Origin: Pseudomonas pisciculturae
GTDB taxonomy: Bacteria > Pseudomonadota > Gammaproteobacteria > Pseudomonadales > Pseudomonadaceae
Length of the DNA stretch: 64,000 bases
Assembly (NCBI RefSeq): GCF_015461805.1
Contig: NZ_JACVZE010000010.1
Location: 62,001 to 126,000 of the forward strand
Direction: 5' to 3'
The translations under genes and the position numbers were made by a program. The notes under the pieces were generated by a model that made no database searches, was not told the DNA's origin, and saw only the letters and a program-made list of their open reading frames with translations. Positions 42,121-50,803 of this stretch are shown piece after piece (within the stretch, counting starts at the first letter, position 1; every line of letters starts with the position of its first letter).

Positions 42121-44778
42121 TTAGGCGGTGGTGCCCAGGTGCCCTTGACGTATCGCCGCGCTGATTGCGCCGGTGCGGTTGTCTACGCCCAATTTGGCGA
42201 ACAGATGCTTGAGGTGGAACTTCACCGTGTTCTCGGAGATATCCAGTGCCTGGGCAATGGCCTTATTGGATTGCCCGCTGGCGAGTAACGCCAGTACCTG
42301 AGCTTCCTTGCCACTGAGCGCCAACTGTGCAGGCATTGGGTGCGCACGCCAGCCACGCAGTCGCGTGATGATCGTAGTCAGTAGCGGTGTTGGTTTGTCG
42401 TAGGCCTCCAGTGCGGGTAACAGGCACGGGCCGACTTCCAGCAACAGGCCGGGCAGGGTGTGTTGCGTAATGGGCGCCAGGGCCCTGTCGAGTTCTTCAG
42501 CCAGGAACTGTTGGCCTTTGCCTGTGGCCGCCAACGCCATTAACCTCAAGCGCCAGGCGGGTAGGTGCAAGCCTTTAGCCTCCATCTTGTCAGCGGCGCG
42601 TTGCAGGCGTAGCAACGCCGCCCCCGAAAAACCGCTGTGCAATTGAACGCGCGCGACCGCCAGGTTAGCCGCTTCCTGACTGCGCCAGTCTTCGCTGTGA
42701 TCGGCAATCTGCTCAAGGTTTGCTTGCAGGACGGCTTGACGTGCAATGTGCACTTGCCCTCCCTGCACCAGGGCGTCGATACGCCACGCCTGTGTCAGGC
42801 GCGATAGCCTTGGCCATTGGCGCGTGCCCGCCAGTCGTGCCACATGGTCCAGTTCCTGTAGCGCAGCGTGCAGCCCGTGACTGCGCAAGCGAGTGCGCCA
42901 AGCGACTTCCGCCGTGACGGCGACAACATCCAGCCAGCCATCGGCATGCTCCAATGCTGCCCAGCCATCATCCCGCCAAGGCTGGGTTTCAGGCCATGTT
43001 CCTCGCCAATAGAGTTGGCGTGCCTTGAAGCAGCCGACCAATGCTCGCAACGAACTTTCTGGACCAAAGTGGCGGTCGGCAAAAGCCAGTGCGTCTTCGA
43101 CCAATGTGTTGGCTTCATTGATGTGGCCCGTTAACGCTAACGCCTGCGCTTCATGGATACGACAGTAATTTTCGCCACGAGGGCTGGCGATCACTCGCAT
43201 CTTGACGTGAGCGTCCTGGATGAGGTGAAGGCTCAATGCCAGATCGCCACGGGTCAGGGCTGCCAGTGCGTGCACGCACTCTAATGTCGCTTGTGCCAGG
43301 GTCTGGTCGAGGGGGTAAGGGCTGCTGTGAAACGTCGAAATATCGGCGTCAAGACGATCAAAACAGTCCTGATAAGCATCCGCCAGGGTTTGGATAACGT
43401 GAAAGTCGCGCGCGAGTCGAGCGTCCCCGACCACGGAGGCTTGGGCCAGGCGCAGCAGCTGCGCTGACAGCTTGTGATCCCCCAACTTGGCGTGCAGATA
43501 GGCCTGGAGAAGGAGCAGATCTGGCTGGTTGTTGCGGGTGACGGCGTCAAACTGACTCAACAGCCCTTGGGCATAACGAATGCCATGGTGTAGCACCAAT
43601 TCCCAGCCGCCTGCGCTGACCACCAGGTTTACCGACAGCGGGATGTCGCCCGCTTTGAGCGCGTGATGGACGGCTTGGCTCCAGTCTTTCTGCTGTGCCA
43701 ACCAATGTGCGGCAGCGCGGTGGATGGTTTGGGTCTGTTGGCTGTCGACACGCAGGCGCAGGAAGTCGCGCAGCAAGGCGTGATAGCGAAACCACTGGCG
43801 TTCGGGGTCGAGGGGGATCAGCAGCGTGTCGAGGTGAGTCAGTTGCCTCAGAAGGTCAGCGCTGCCGTGGCTGCCGCGCACAGCATCGGCTAAATCGGCA
43901 TTGAAACGTTGCAGCACAGAGGTTTGCAACAGCAGTGCCTGGCAGTCTTCGGACAGGCTGTTGAATATATGCGCGGTGAGGTAGTTCGCGACGTCTGCAA
44001 CGCCCCCGGAGAACGCCGTTAACCCGTACATCGAACCGTCAATGCTGGTGCGCCACAGACGTGCCAATTGCACGGCCACGGCCCAACCCTCGGTAGCGAT
44101 GTGCACGCGGCATAGGTCAATTTCATCTAACTCATCGCCCAGGATGCCCCGAACTTCAGGCAAAGACAGCATCAGCTCCCGGGCACCGATCTCATGCAGC
44201 CAGCCTCTGGCTTTCCAGCGTGACAGCGGCCAGTCCGGGCGAGCCCTGCTGGCGACCACCCAACGCAATCCCGACGAAGCTTGCTCCATTAATACACCTA
44301 GCATCACACCCACCTCTGGGCTGGCAGCGAGGTGATAGTCATCCAAAAAAAACGTGATCGCACGATCCTCTTCGGCGAGCGCACGCAGCAGCGCCTGGGT
44401 CGTGCGTTGTGGTTGCACATCCAAGGCTTGCGAGGCAGCCAGGCGTGGCAAGTGCGCCAGCGCAACGCCGGCATGGTCCAGCGCAAGGATCAGGTACGCA
44501 AGGAAGCGGTTGGGGTCTGCGTCAGCCTCGTCCAGTGACAGCCAGGCCACTACGGCGTTGGGTGACTGATGCTGTATTGCGGCGTGCCATTGCATCAGCA
44601 CCGTGGTTTTACCGTAGCCGGCGGGGGCCGTGAGCAGCGTCAGTGGTACCTGGGCGTTCGTATGCATCGAGGCCAGCAAGGTCTCACGCACGACGCAGGT
44701 GAGCATTGACTGTGCAGGCGTGAGTTTACTGATCCAATACCAGGCATTGGATGAGTGAAGGGGCGGTTTTTGGTTCAT
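42121..44778 (-). CDS. MalT-type LuxR transcriptional activator
   Basis: 885 aa, large ATP-binding LuxR (LAL/MalT/AlkS) protein. Walker A is APAGYGKTT near residue 53 and Walker B is TFFLDDYHL. A long helical repeat region fills the middle, and the C-terminal HTH reads LSGKEAQVLALLASGQSNKA then ENTVKFHLKHLFAKLGV. The ATG at 44778 is preferred over an in-frame TTG at 44793. Such proteins bind an inducer and ATP, then activate adjacent operons, here most likely hyuAB-OMP-racemase-MFS immediately downstream on the same strand. Confidence 0.92.
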   Translation of the reverse strand: MNQKPPLHSSNAWYWISKLTPAQSMLTCVVRETLLASMHTNAQVPLTLLTAPAGYGKTTVLMQWHAAIQHQSPNAVVAWLSLDEADADPNRFLAYLILALDHAGVALAHLPRLAASQALDVQPQRTTQALLRALAEEDRAITFFLDDYHLAASPEVGVMLGVLMEQASSGLRWVVASRARPDWPLSRWKARGWLHEIGARELMLSLPEVRGILGDELDEIDLCRVHIATEGWAVAVQLARLWRTSIDGSMYGLTAFSGGVADVANYLTAHIFNSLSEDCQALLLQTSVLQRFNADLADAVRGSHGSADLLRQLTHLDTLLIPLDPERQWFRYHALLRDFLRLRVDSQQTQTIHRAAAHWLAQQKDWSQAVHHALKAGDIPLSVNLVVSAGGWELVLHHGIRYAQGLLSQFDAVTRNNQPDLLLLQAYLHAKLGDHKLSAQLLRLAQASVVGDARLARDFHVIQTLADAYQDCFDRLDADISTFHSSPYPLDQTLAQATLECVHALAALTRGDLALSLHLIQDAHVKMRVIASPRGENYCRIHEAQALALTGHINEANTLVEDALAFADRHFGPESSLRALVGCFKARQLYWRGTWPETQPWRDDGWAALEHADGWLDVVAVTAEVAWRTRLRSHGLHAALQELDHVARLAGTRQWPRLSRLTQAWRIDALVQGGQVHIARQAVLQANLEQIADHSEDWRSQEAANLAVARVQLHSGFSGAALLRLQRAADKMEAKGLHLPAWRLRLMALAATGKGQQFLAEELDRALAPITQHTLPGLLLEVGPCLLPALEAYDKPTPLLTTIITRLRGWRAHPMPAQLALSGKEAQVLALLASGQSNKAIAQALDISENTVKFHLKHLFAKLGVDNRTGAISAAIRQGHLGTTA

Positions 44779-44858
44779 GGAGAGGCGCACCAATGAAGGG
44801 CTATTGGGGGCCGTTTTAACAGCAAATTACCGGGTGTGTTGATTGAGTGTGTTACCCG

Positions 44859-44928
44859 TAGTTTCTAAGCGTTGAGCGTGGCGGCGACCAGAAACTAAGT
44901 GGCGGGTTAGGGGCGGCTCCACGCTCAA
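44859..44928. repeat. Two interleaved inverted repeats downstream of the kinase-like gene
   Basis: TAGTTTCT (44859-44866) pairs with AGAAACTA (44890-44897), and TTGAGCGTGG (44872-44881) pairs with CCACGCTCAA (44919-44928). Because they interleave, only one hairpin can form at a time. They lie at the edge of the probable island and may be a terminator or a recombination site. Confidence 0.45.
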
Positions 44929-45545
44929 ACGTAATCCTCCTTCGACAACTTGGGTCGTGGGTTCGACCCCAGATGACTGGAGGTCGATGATAGTGTCGTG
45001 TTGATGTAGTTCACCAGCGTGCGAACGGCATCTACTTTACCTAGCCCGGTAACGTCGGCCATACCGTCGCAGCGATTCTGCAGATCAGCAAACACTCGGT
45101 TGCGAAAAGCTGGGTTCAACGTCTCTAGATCTTCAGGTGTCGCGTCACGATTGAATAGCCGTGCTCGGCGCTCATCTTCATCAAGGTGCACCAGGATTGT
45201 CAGATTGGGCACGGGAAAATGCCTTGAAAGGCTCTCTAAATCAGCTACCACGCCACGGCTTTTTGCGTAAGCAATGGTGGAAGCCCAGTAACGGTCCATC
45301 ACCACCCAGTGCCCTTGTTCGACCTGCCGTCTCGCTGCATTACCTTGGCTGGAGACACTCGCGGCATAGAACAGGGCCTTTGCCAACTCGTCATGGGCAA
45401 AAGCGGTGAGTACAAGAGGCCTGGCCTGTGTAAGGGCATCACCGGGAGTGCTCATGGCCACGCCCGCGAAGTGTTCAGCGAGCCCCTTCACAAGGGTGGA
45501 CTTGCCCACACCATCCAACCCCTCCAACGCAATGAATGCAGCCAT
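44925..45545 (-). CDS. Thymidylate-kinase-like P-loop protein
   Basis: 206 aa from the ATG at 45545, with AAAGGAG upstream and one base after the radical SAM stop. The N-terminal P-loop EGLDGVGKST (8-17) and the DR motif in VVMDRYWASTIAY are those of dTMP kinases, and a short lid-like RRARLFNRD follows. It is unlikely to be the housekeeping tmk, which in Pseudomonas normally sits in the pabC/holB region. In this operon it could phosphorylate a modified or phage nucleotide, or another small molecule. That role is inference. Confidence 0.8.
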   Translation of the reverse strand: MAAFIALEGLDGVGKSTLVKGLAEHFAGVAMSTPGDALTQARPLVLTAFAHDELAKALFYAASVSSQGNAARRQVEQGHWVVMDRYWASTIAYAKSRGVVADLESLSRHFPVPNLTILVHLDEDERRARLFNRDATPEDLETLNPAFRNRVFADLQNRCDGMADVTGLGKVDAVRTLVNYINTTLSSTSSHLGSNPRPKLSKEDYV

Positions 45546-45546
45546 G

Positions 45547-46776
45547 TCAGCTCCTTTGTTCAAGCATGTCGGCAATGTGCTCCATCCGGGCATGATCCGC
45601 TTCGGTGAAGCTGTTGCTCGCGATTACGATGGGTATGTGCTGATCGCCTCGCTCCACAAAGCCGTGGCGTTCTCGTTCTTCGTAGAGCGGTGTGCCGCGC
45701 AGTAACATAAGTGGCCAGGCTCGAATTCGCGGGATTTGCTGTTGCACGCACCAGTCGACGCTTTGCTGAAAAGAGTCGTAGGTCTGGTTCGGCAGCCCGT
45801 AGATCAAGGACACCTCGAAGTCCAGGCCGCGGGCGTGTAGATCGCGGATTGTCCGTTCCACCACATCCATGCGGTTAGGGCGACCAATCGCCCGGTACTC
45901 GGCTTCGATGATGGTCTGCAGGCCGAACTCCAAGGTCACGGATAGGCCATCCAGTGTGTCCAGGAATGCAGAAGTGCACATTTCAAAGCGGCACTGCAGG
46001 GCGAGATGCGCCGTGAGCCCCGCGGTCTTTGCCTGCTCCAAAATATCGATGGCACGTTGTGGATTTGCGTGGAAGATTGGGTCCAACACCGATATCCGTT
46101 CAACCCCGTGAGCTGCAAAAAGGGCCAGTTCGCGACCGAGGCGGTCTTGATGGAATGTTTGGTTTATTAGCCTGACACCGGGCTCGCGGTGCTGGCAGAA
46201 CGAGCATTTGAATGGACACCCGCGCTGAGTTTCCCAGCGAATGTTTCGCTGCAGCGGCGCGGTACCGGACAGCCAAGGGGAGGGCAGAATAAGCAAGTCG
46301 TGATCGGCTTTACCGCCGAGGTCAGGAGTGCCGGCCATGTGGGTGCCGCAGCTCACCGTTGGTCCGTCGGTGGCAAGCGCGACCATCGCCATTTCGCCTT
46401 GACCTCGCACGAAAACATCGGCCTCTGGGTAAGCCTCCTCCAGGGCGCCTCTTTTCATGTACGAAATCTGCGGGCCGCCCAGCACTACCGTAACGTCAAG
46501 TCGCTTGATCTGGTGCAACAGGTGCGACACTGCGTCGTCGTTCCATACATAGACCCCAAACCCGACCAGGCAAGGTTGCCCTACCTCGCAAATGGCCTCT
46601 TCTAGCTGGCGCTGAACCTGCTCAAGCGAGAAGCTGGGGCTATTCACCTGGGCGTCAACGATTTTCAACGGAACGCCCGCGGCCTGCAGGGCCGCGGCGA
46701 TCGAGGCGATGCCAAGACCGGTACGGCCATCCTGAGGGCGGCGCCAGTCCAGCGATACAAGAACCACAGGTTTCAT
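45547..46776 (-). CDS. Radical SAM protein with a B12-binding-like N-terminal domain
   Basis: 409 aa. Cys187, Cys191 and Cys194 (GCPFKCSFC) form the CxxxCxxC iron-sulfur motif. Residues ~1-135 look like a Rossmann cobalamin-binding domain (VVLGGPQISYMKRG, EADVFVRGQGE), but I see no DxHxxG motif, so B12 may bind base-off or not at all. The core shows the (beta/alpha) barrel segments ISVLDPIFHANPQRA and VTLEFGLQTIIEAEYRAIGR. Methylation or ring rearrangement would be typical chemistry. Its ATG overlaps the HicA-like stop (ATGA). Substrate unknown. Confidence 0.85.
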   Translation of the reverse strand: MKPVVLVSLDWRRPQDGRTGLGIASIAAALQAAGVPLKIVDAQVNSPSFSLEQVQRQLEEAICEVGQPCLVGFGVYVWNDDAVSHLLHQIKRLDVTVVLGGPQISYMKRGALEEAYPEADVFVRGQGEMAMVALATDGPTVSCGTHMAGTPDLGGKADHDLLILPSPWLSGTAPLQRNIRWETQRGCPFKCSFCQHREPGVRLINQTFHQDRLGRELALFAAHGVERISVLDPIFHANPQRAIDILEQAKTAGLTAHLALQCRFEMCTSAFLDTLDGLSVTLEFGLQTIIEAEYRAIGRPNRMDVVERTIRDLHARGLDFEVSLIYGLPNQTYDSFQQSVDWCVQQQIPRIRAWPLMLLRGTPLYEERERHGFVERGDQHIPIVIASNSFTEADHARMEHIADMLEQRS

Positions 46777-47012
46777 GGCTGAGCTCCATAGACGTCATGT
46801 TGATACCGTTCTGCGTGGCCATGCTGGCGCCGCCGCACGTCACCGCGAAAGTTCAGAAAGGCTCGGTGGTCACCCGGTGTGCCGGGTACGATGACCAGCC
46901 CGCGGCCGCACGGTGGGACCAGCTTGCCGTGGCGCCCCTTGATCAGCGTCCATCCTTGTTTCAATAGGTCCTGGGCCAGTTGGTTGATGCTTTTATCGTT
47001 GCTCAAGTGCAT
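46773..47012 (-). CDS. HicA/YcfA-like small protein
   Basis: 79 aa. SINQLAQDLLKQGWTLIKGR followed by HGKLVPPCGRGLVIVPGTPGD resembles the double-stranded RNA-binding-like fold of HicA mRNA interferases, including the His in GRHGK that is usually catalytic. The last ~25 residues are a charged extension not usual for HicA. There is no HicB antitoxin next to it; instead its stop overlaps the radical SAM start. It may have been recruited as an RNA-binding subunit rather than a toxin. Confidence 0.65.
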   Translation of the reverse strand: MHLSNDKSINQLAQDLLKQGWTLIKGRHGKLVPPCGRGLVIVPGTPGDHRAFLNFRGDVRRRQHGHAERYQHDVYGAQP

Positions 47013-47114
47013 GGTGCCGCCTCTGCTGGGTTTGGATTTGCGGACGATGCCGCAGAGACGGGGGGAGGGGCTCGACAGTAAAGAGAAAGAAAAATGGAAA
47101 AATGCCCGGGGGCC

Positions 47115-49307
47115 TTAGGTCCGGCTCTGCAGGTGCCCTATGAGGTATTGGACAACATGGTCCTGCTTGTAGAGTGTCGCAGCCCAGAGGGCATCCTTTT
47201 GGGCTAGCGGCGAGTCGTTATCCAAGGATAGCCAGGGGTCACCACCTGCACTGATCATGGCTTTGAGTACCGCCAAATCCCCCAGTTGTGCTGCGTTGAG
47301 TGTGGGCGTCCAATAGCCATCGTGGCCATTCGTGTCTGGATAGCGGCAGTTCGGATCCGCGTCGTTAGCCAGCAAGGCCATCACTACTGCCCGCCGGGCC
47401 GGCGCCTCGCCTCGATAGTGATCCATGGCTTCCTGGTGGATCTTTGCAGCCATCGGGTTGTTAAGGAACGCATATTGCGCCTGTCTATTGGGGGCCAGCT
47501 CGATGTCGAAAATCGCAGACGCGTTGGCATCGTAGATGTCTGCAGGTGTTCGCCCTGCAAGATAGGCTTCTCGCTGATGAACCATATCCGGCAGTAGGCA
47601 ATCAGCGAGCTTGCCCATGGCGTAGATGAGTGAACTCGCAGAGGTGTAGCAGGCCTGCGCCGGGTCGGCGCCCTTCTCAAGTAGAGACACGACAATCTCG
47701 GGATCGCCGATGTTTATAGCCAGCCAGAGTGCAGTCTGCCGGCGGGTTGATGCTTCAAGGTTAATCGTCTTTGCCTCGATCGGTAGGGTCAGCAGGTACC
47801 TCACTACGTCAAGGTCTTTAGTGTCTTCAGCTCTTCGCAAGGCGGTAATAAGCGGATGCTCGCCTGACTCCTCGACCACGATGTCCATGCTGGCACCCTT
47901 CGCGACCAGTGCTTTCACGTCCGCCAGGCTCCCGAACATGATCGCCCTCATAAATACGCTGTAGCGAACACTGCCTTGCGCTTCGGCGCTGATTCGATTG
48001 GGCTTGGCCAAGTCCTTCGCTGACAGCTTGAAAGGTTGGTCGATAACAATGTCGCGATAGGGCGCGGGGATGCGCTTTACGGCTTTGAGCGGTGCGAATA
48101 CGTTGTTGAACTCTTGTGATAGCCGTCGCATATGCTGGTTGTCCAGCTCAGATTTAGGGCCCGTATTCAAACCGAGCAGGTACAAGTCGTCCCAGTACTG
48201 GTTGGAGCGAACCTTATCGTTAACCCCAACCGCATAGCACAGGGCCTCTCGAAGGATATCGTGCTGGATTGGCCCACCGCGCCACCAGGCGGCCTGATGA
48301 GCTTGTTCAAAGTAGGACAGCGCCTGCTCTTTGCGTTCCACCCCTGCGTAGTACCGCGCAGTCATCAACAACCACAGTGGCCGATATTCTGCTGCTGCAG
48401 TTGGCCCCCCGACCTCACACAACGAGTGGAGCAAGCTAAGGTTTTGTTCGATGGCAGCGCAGTGTTGTTTGGCGTCGCTAAGCAGTTGATTGAGACGTAC
48501 GATTACAGGACCAACCCGCTGCAGCAGGTCGGCGTCAAACGGCGCCGCTGTGCCGTGTAGATCCTCGACAACCTGATCAAGAGTTCGCAGCTTGGGCAAT
48601 TCCAGCTGGTCGACCATGGCGCTTACTTTCTTGCGTAATGATTGGCTGAAGGACTGCACCCAGACGACCATAGCGAGCCAGCCGGTGAGGCGCTTGGTTT
48701 GTGCCTCACTCAGCGAGCTGCCTTGGAAGGCCGCACGCACTGCCTCCAAGTAGGGCCAACTCAGCTTGCCGATCGGTCCACCATTTTGCCAACGCTCAAG
48801 TGTCCGCACGTCTACATCGCGGTGATTGCCGAGTTGGTCGCGGATCAGGCGCCCCGGTAGCCCAGTCTGGGCCTGCGCCGCCCGCAACCAATGAGCAAAA
48901 GGGCTTTCCCACCAACGAGTGCCGTGCATCGAAGGAATGTTTGCCGTCGCTCGCTTGATGATCGCCGCAATTTCAATGAGCACAAGCCTCAAGGCGATCG
49001 GCCGAGCAGGTCGTCCGAGCGTGCGGGTATCTACCTGGCGGGCCATGTACCTGAGGACCATCGCATAACGCGCCCAACCTGAGCGTACCAGGTGCCGCCA
49101 TTCGTGGCCGCCGTCCTTGTCTATCGCTGCGATCCATTGCTCTGCACTCTGCGTTAGCAACTCATAGTTGCTTCCTCGGCGCGCCTCCACGGCCTGGTCA
49201 TCCAGGTCTTTCACGGTACCGCGCTGAACAAAGTGAGGCCGATATCCAGTGGAGGTAATGAGTGAACGAAGCGACGCACCAGGTTTCGGCAGAAGAGAGT
49301 GGTTCAT
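47115..49307 (-). CDS. Large protein with C-terminal ankyrin repeats, N-terminal part unknown
   Basis: 730 aa. The C-terminal third (from about residue 450) has degenerate ankyrin repeats: FGSLADVKALVAKGASMDIV, GDPEIVVSLLEKGADPAQA, ALLANDADPNCR and LGDLAVLKAMISAGGDPWLS. The N-terminal 450 residues are helical and not recognised; they include a possible DNA-binding or TPR-like stretch. AAGGATCAAGG precedes the ATG. It is the first of four same-strand genes beside tRNA-Leu. Composition looks less GC-rich than the flanks, consistent with acquisition. A sensor or scaffold role is a guess. Confidence 0.75.
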   Translation of the reverse strand: MNHSLLPKPGASLRSLITSTGYRPHFVQRGTVKDLDDQAVEARRGSNYELLTQSAEQWIAAIDKDGGHEWRHLVRSGWARYAMVLRYMARQVDTRTLGRPARPIALRLVLIEIAAIIKRATANIPSMHGTRWWESPFAHWLRAAQAQTGLPGRLIRDQLGNHRDVDVRTLERWQNGGPIGKLSWPYLEAVRAAFQGSSLSEAQTKRLTGWLAMVVWVQSFSQSLRKKVSAMVDQLELPKLRTLDQVVEDLHGTAAPFDADLLQRVGPVIVRLNQLLSDAKQHCAAIEQNLSLLHSLCEVGGPTAAAEYRPLWLLMTARYYAGVERKEQALSYFEQAHQAAWWRGGPIQHDILREALCYAVGVNDKVRSNQYWDDLYLLGLNTGPKSELDNQHMRRLSQEFNNVFAPLKAVKRIPAPYRDIVIDQPFKLSAKDLAKPNRISAEAQGSVRYSVFMRAIMFGSLADVKALVAKGASMDIVVEESGEHPLITALRRAEDTKDLDVVRYLLTLPIEAKTINLEASTRRQTALWLAINIGDPEIVVSLLEKGADPAQACYTSASSLIYAMGKLADCLLPDMVHQREAYLAGRTPADIYDANASAIFDIELAPNRQAQYAFLNNPMAAKIHQEAMDHYRGEAPARRAVVMALLANDADPNCRYPDTNGHDGYWTPTLNAAQLGDLAVLKAMISAGGDPWLSLDNDSPLAQKDALWAATLYKQDHVVQYLIGHLQSRT

Positions 49308-49680
49308 CCTTGATCCTTAAACATAGAGCAGCTGCTGATATTGCAGAGTAATGGCCAGCCGCTGGTGGCGGCAATCTACCGAGCGATCTTTTCACCGTCA
49401 CACTAGCAGTTACCAGCACCAACCCAACATGCGGCGCTTGCTCTGGAATTAGGGCCGAGCATCAGCGATATCTGGGCGCAGGCTGAAGAGCTCAAGGAGG
49501 GAGCGCGTAGGATTCACCTGAGCGAAATTGCACGGTCCCTTGCAGGCACCGCCAAGCCGTTGGCGCGATGCTGCGCCGTGTCAGTGAGTGCGATCTAGCA
49601 CATCACCAAAAATCGAACTCAGGATGTACAAGTTGATGTACTAAACATGTTGGGCAGCAGTGAATACGGAAGAAAATCCT
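49308..49680. other. Gene-poor junction between the ankyrin gene and tRNA-Leu
   Basis: About 370 bases without a complete gene. From about 49449 to 49601 a plus-strand frame translates to a plausible protein fragment (containing SISDIWAQAEELKEGAR) but lacks a start and a recognisable continuation. It looks like debris of an inactivated gene, the kind of relic often found at tRNA insertion sites. Short GTAC repeats near 49626-49641 are the only other pattern. Confidence 0.4.
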
Positions 49681-49685
49681 GAAAA

Positions 49686-49710
49686 CAAAAAAACCTGCGC
49701 AAGGCAGGTT
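49686..49710 (-). terminator. Rho-independent terminator of the tRNA-Leu gene
   Basis: On the minus strand the stem AACCTGC/GCAGGTT (49704-49710 with 49692-49698, loop of five) is followed directly by a run of seven T (49686-49692 read in reverse). It lies 47 bases past the tRNA 3' end. Confidence 0.85.
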
Positions 49711-49756
49711 CTCTGTGGGTTTCAGCGACTTCCTAGGAGGTCGTGAAACGTAATGA

Positions 49757-49843
49757 TGGTGCCCGAACCCGGAATCGAACCGGGACGCCCTTACGAGCGG
49801 GGGATTTTAAGTCCCATGCGTCTACCAGTTTCGCCATTCGGGC
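49757..49843 (-). tRNA. tRNA-Leu, anticodon TAA, CCA encoded
   Basis: 87 bases read on the minus strand. The acceptor stem GCCCGAA pairs with TTCGGGC, the anticodon loop is ACTTAAAAT (anticodon TAA), there is a long variable arm typical of leucine tRNAs, and the T arm has GGTTCGATTCC. The 3' ACCA is encoded. This is a common integration site for mobile elements. Confidence 0.95.
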
Positions 49844-49868
49844 GGCAGCGCGATGTTGCAGGGTTGGG

Positions 49869-49897
49869 AATATATAGACCCAGGCGCTTTGATGCAA
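49869..49897 (-). promoter_or_regulatory. Sigma-70 promoter of tRNA-Leu
   Basis: On the minus strand TTGCAT (49892-49897) and TATATT (49869-49874) are separated by 17 bases. The start point would lie about 20 bases before the tRNA 5' end. Confidence 0.75.
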
Positions 49898-49940
49898 GGT
49901 CGAATGGCTGCATTGTTGCGTCGGCACGTGCAGGAAAAAG

Positions 49941-49960
49941 CTTGATAGATCAGTGATCTA
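49941..49960 (-). terminator. Weak terminator after deoC
   Basis: Palindrome TAGATCA-N-TGATCTA (49946-49960); on the minus strand it is followed closely by a run of five T (near 49936-49940). The stem is AT-rich, so efficiency is uncertain. Confidence 0.45.
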
Positions 49961-49980
49961 CGCCGGGTTTAAGAGAGCGC

Positions 49981-50661
49981 TTAGTAAGCACCCGCTACCG
50001 CAGCCACACCACTGACAATCGCAATCCCGGAGCTGCTGCCCAGCCGAGTGGCGCCTGCCTCGATCATCGCCAGGGCCGTGGCCACGTCGCGCACGCCGCC
50101 GGAGGCTTTCACGCCGATCAGCGGGCCGACGACGTCGCGCATCAAGCGCACGTCCGCCAATGTGGCGCCGCCATGGCCAAAGCCGGTGGAGGTCTTGACG
50201 AAGGCGACGTTCAAGTCTCGGCAAATCACGCAGGCCTGGGTCTTCTGGTCATCGTTGAGTAGGCCTGTTTCCAGGATCACTTTCAGCGGCACCGTGCCGC
50301 AGGCCTTGAGCACGTGGGCGATGTCGTCGCGTACCAGGTCCAGCAGGCCGTCTTTCAACCAGCCGATGTTCAGCACCATGTCGATTTCCCGCGCACCGGC
50401 CTGGATGGCCAAGTGAGCTTCATGGGCCTTGGCGCCGCTTAGGCCTGCTCCCAGCGGGAAGCCGACGACGGCGCACACCAGCGACGGTGCATCCGCCAGA
50501 CACTCGACGGCCAGCGGCACGTTGGCGCTGTTGACGCACACGGATTTAAAGCCATAAGTACGGGCTTCTTCGCACAGTTGGCGGATGCTTGCCTGGGAGG
50601 CATCGGCCGCCAGCAGGGTGTGGTCGATATAGGCAGCGAGGGACGCGGTGTCTTGGGGCAT
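49981..50661 (-). CDS. deoC: Deoxyribose-phosphate aldolase DeoC
   Basis: 226 aa class I aldolase splitting 2-deoxyribose 5-phosphate into glyceraldehyde 3-phosphate and acetaldehyde. Catalytic residues are in place: Asp94 (EIDMVLNIG), Schiff-base Lys156 (VAFVKTSTGFG) and Lys185 (IGVKASGGVR). It is divergent from a DeoR-type regulator and near a sugar ABC/kinase/dehydrogenase module, so it may serve that pathway rather than nucleoside salvage (no deoA, deoB or deoD nearby). Confidence 0.95.
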   Translation of the reverse strand: MPQDTASLAAYIDHTLLAADASQASIRQLCEEARTYGFKSVCVNSANVPLAVECLADAPSLVCAVVGFPLGAGLSGAKAHEAHLAIQAGAREIDMVLNIGWLKDGLLDLVRDDIAHVLKACGTVPLKVILETGLLNDDQKTQACVICRDLNVAFVKTSTGFGHGGATLADVRLMRDVVGPLIGVKASGGVRDVATALAMIEAGATRLGSSSGIAIVSGVAAVAGAY

Positions 50662-50722
50662 GGCAGAAGTCCTGTGGGGGAGGGTGCTGGCAAAAGCCTG
50701 TTTGTGTTAAGTTGAATGCATT

Positions 50723-50748
50723 AAATGTGAACTAAATAACATTGTAAA
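50723..50748. promoter_or_regulatory. Possible operator in the deoC/deoR divergent region
   Basis: AAATGTGA at 50723-50730 is identical to the arm of the perfect operator at 51630-51654. A less perfect mirror (AACATTGT) follows at about 50738-50745. This 142-base AT-rich gap must hold both divergent promoters. Confidence 0.5.
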
Positions 50749-50803
50749 TGGATTTTGTGAGCCGTTTTGTCACTCGGCCGCATTCAATCAGGGTGAGTAC
50801 GCA

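Noticed and set aside
44957..44971. A tRNA T-arm-like sequence (GTGGGTTCGACCCCA) as an island attachment site
   Set aside because: It lies inside the kinase-like coding region and does not match the 3' end of the tRNA-Leu at 49757-49843, so it is not the expected direct repeat.
46773..47012. HicA-like gene as a HicAB toxin-antitoxin locus
   Set aside because: No HicB-like gene lies on either side; the gene is coupled to a radical SAM gene instead.
49449..49601. Intact insertion sequence or integrase next to tRNA-Leu
   Set aside because: No complete transposase or integrase frame, no terminal inverted repeats and no target duplication could be seen.
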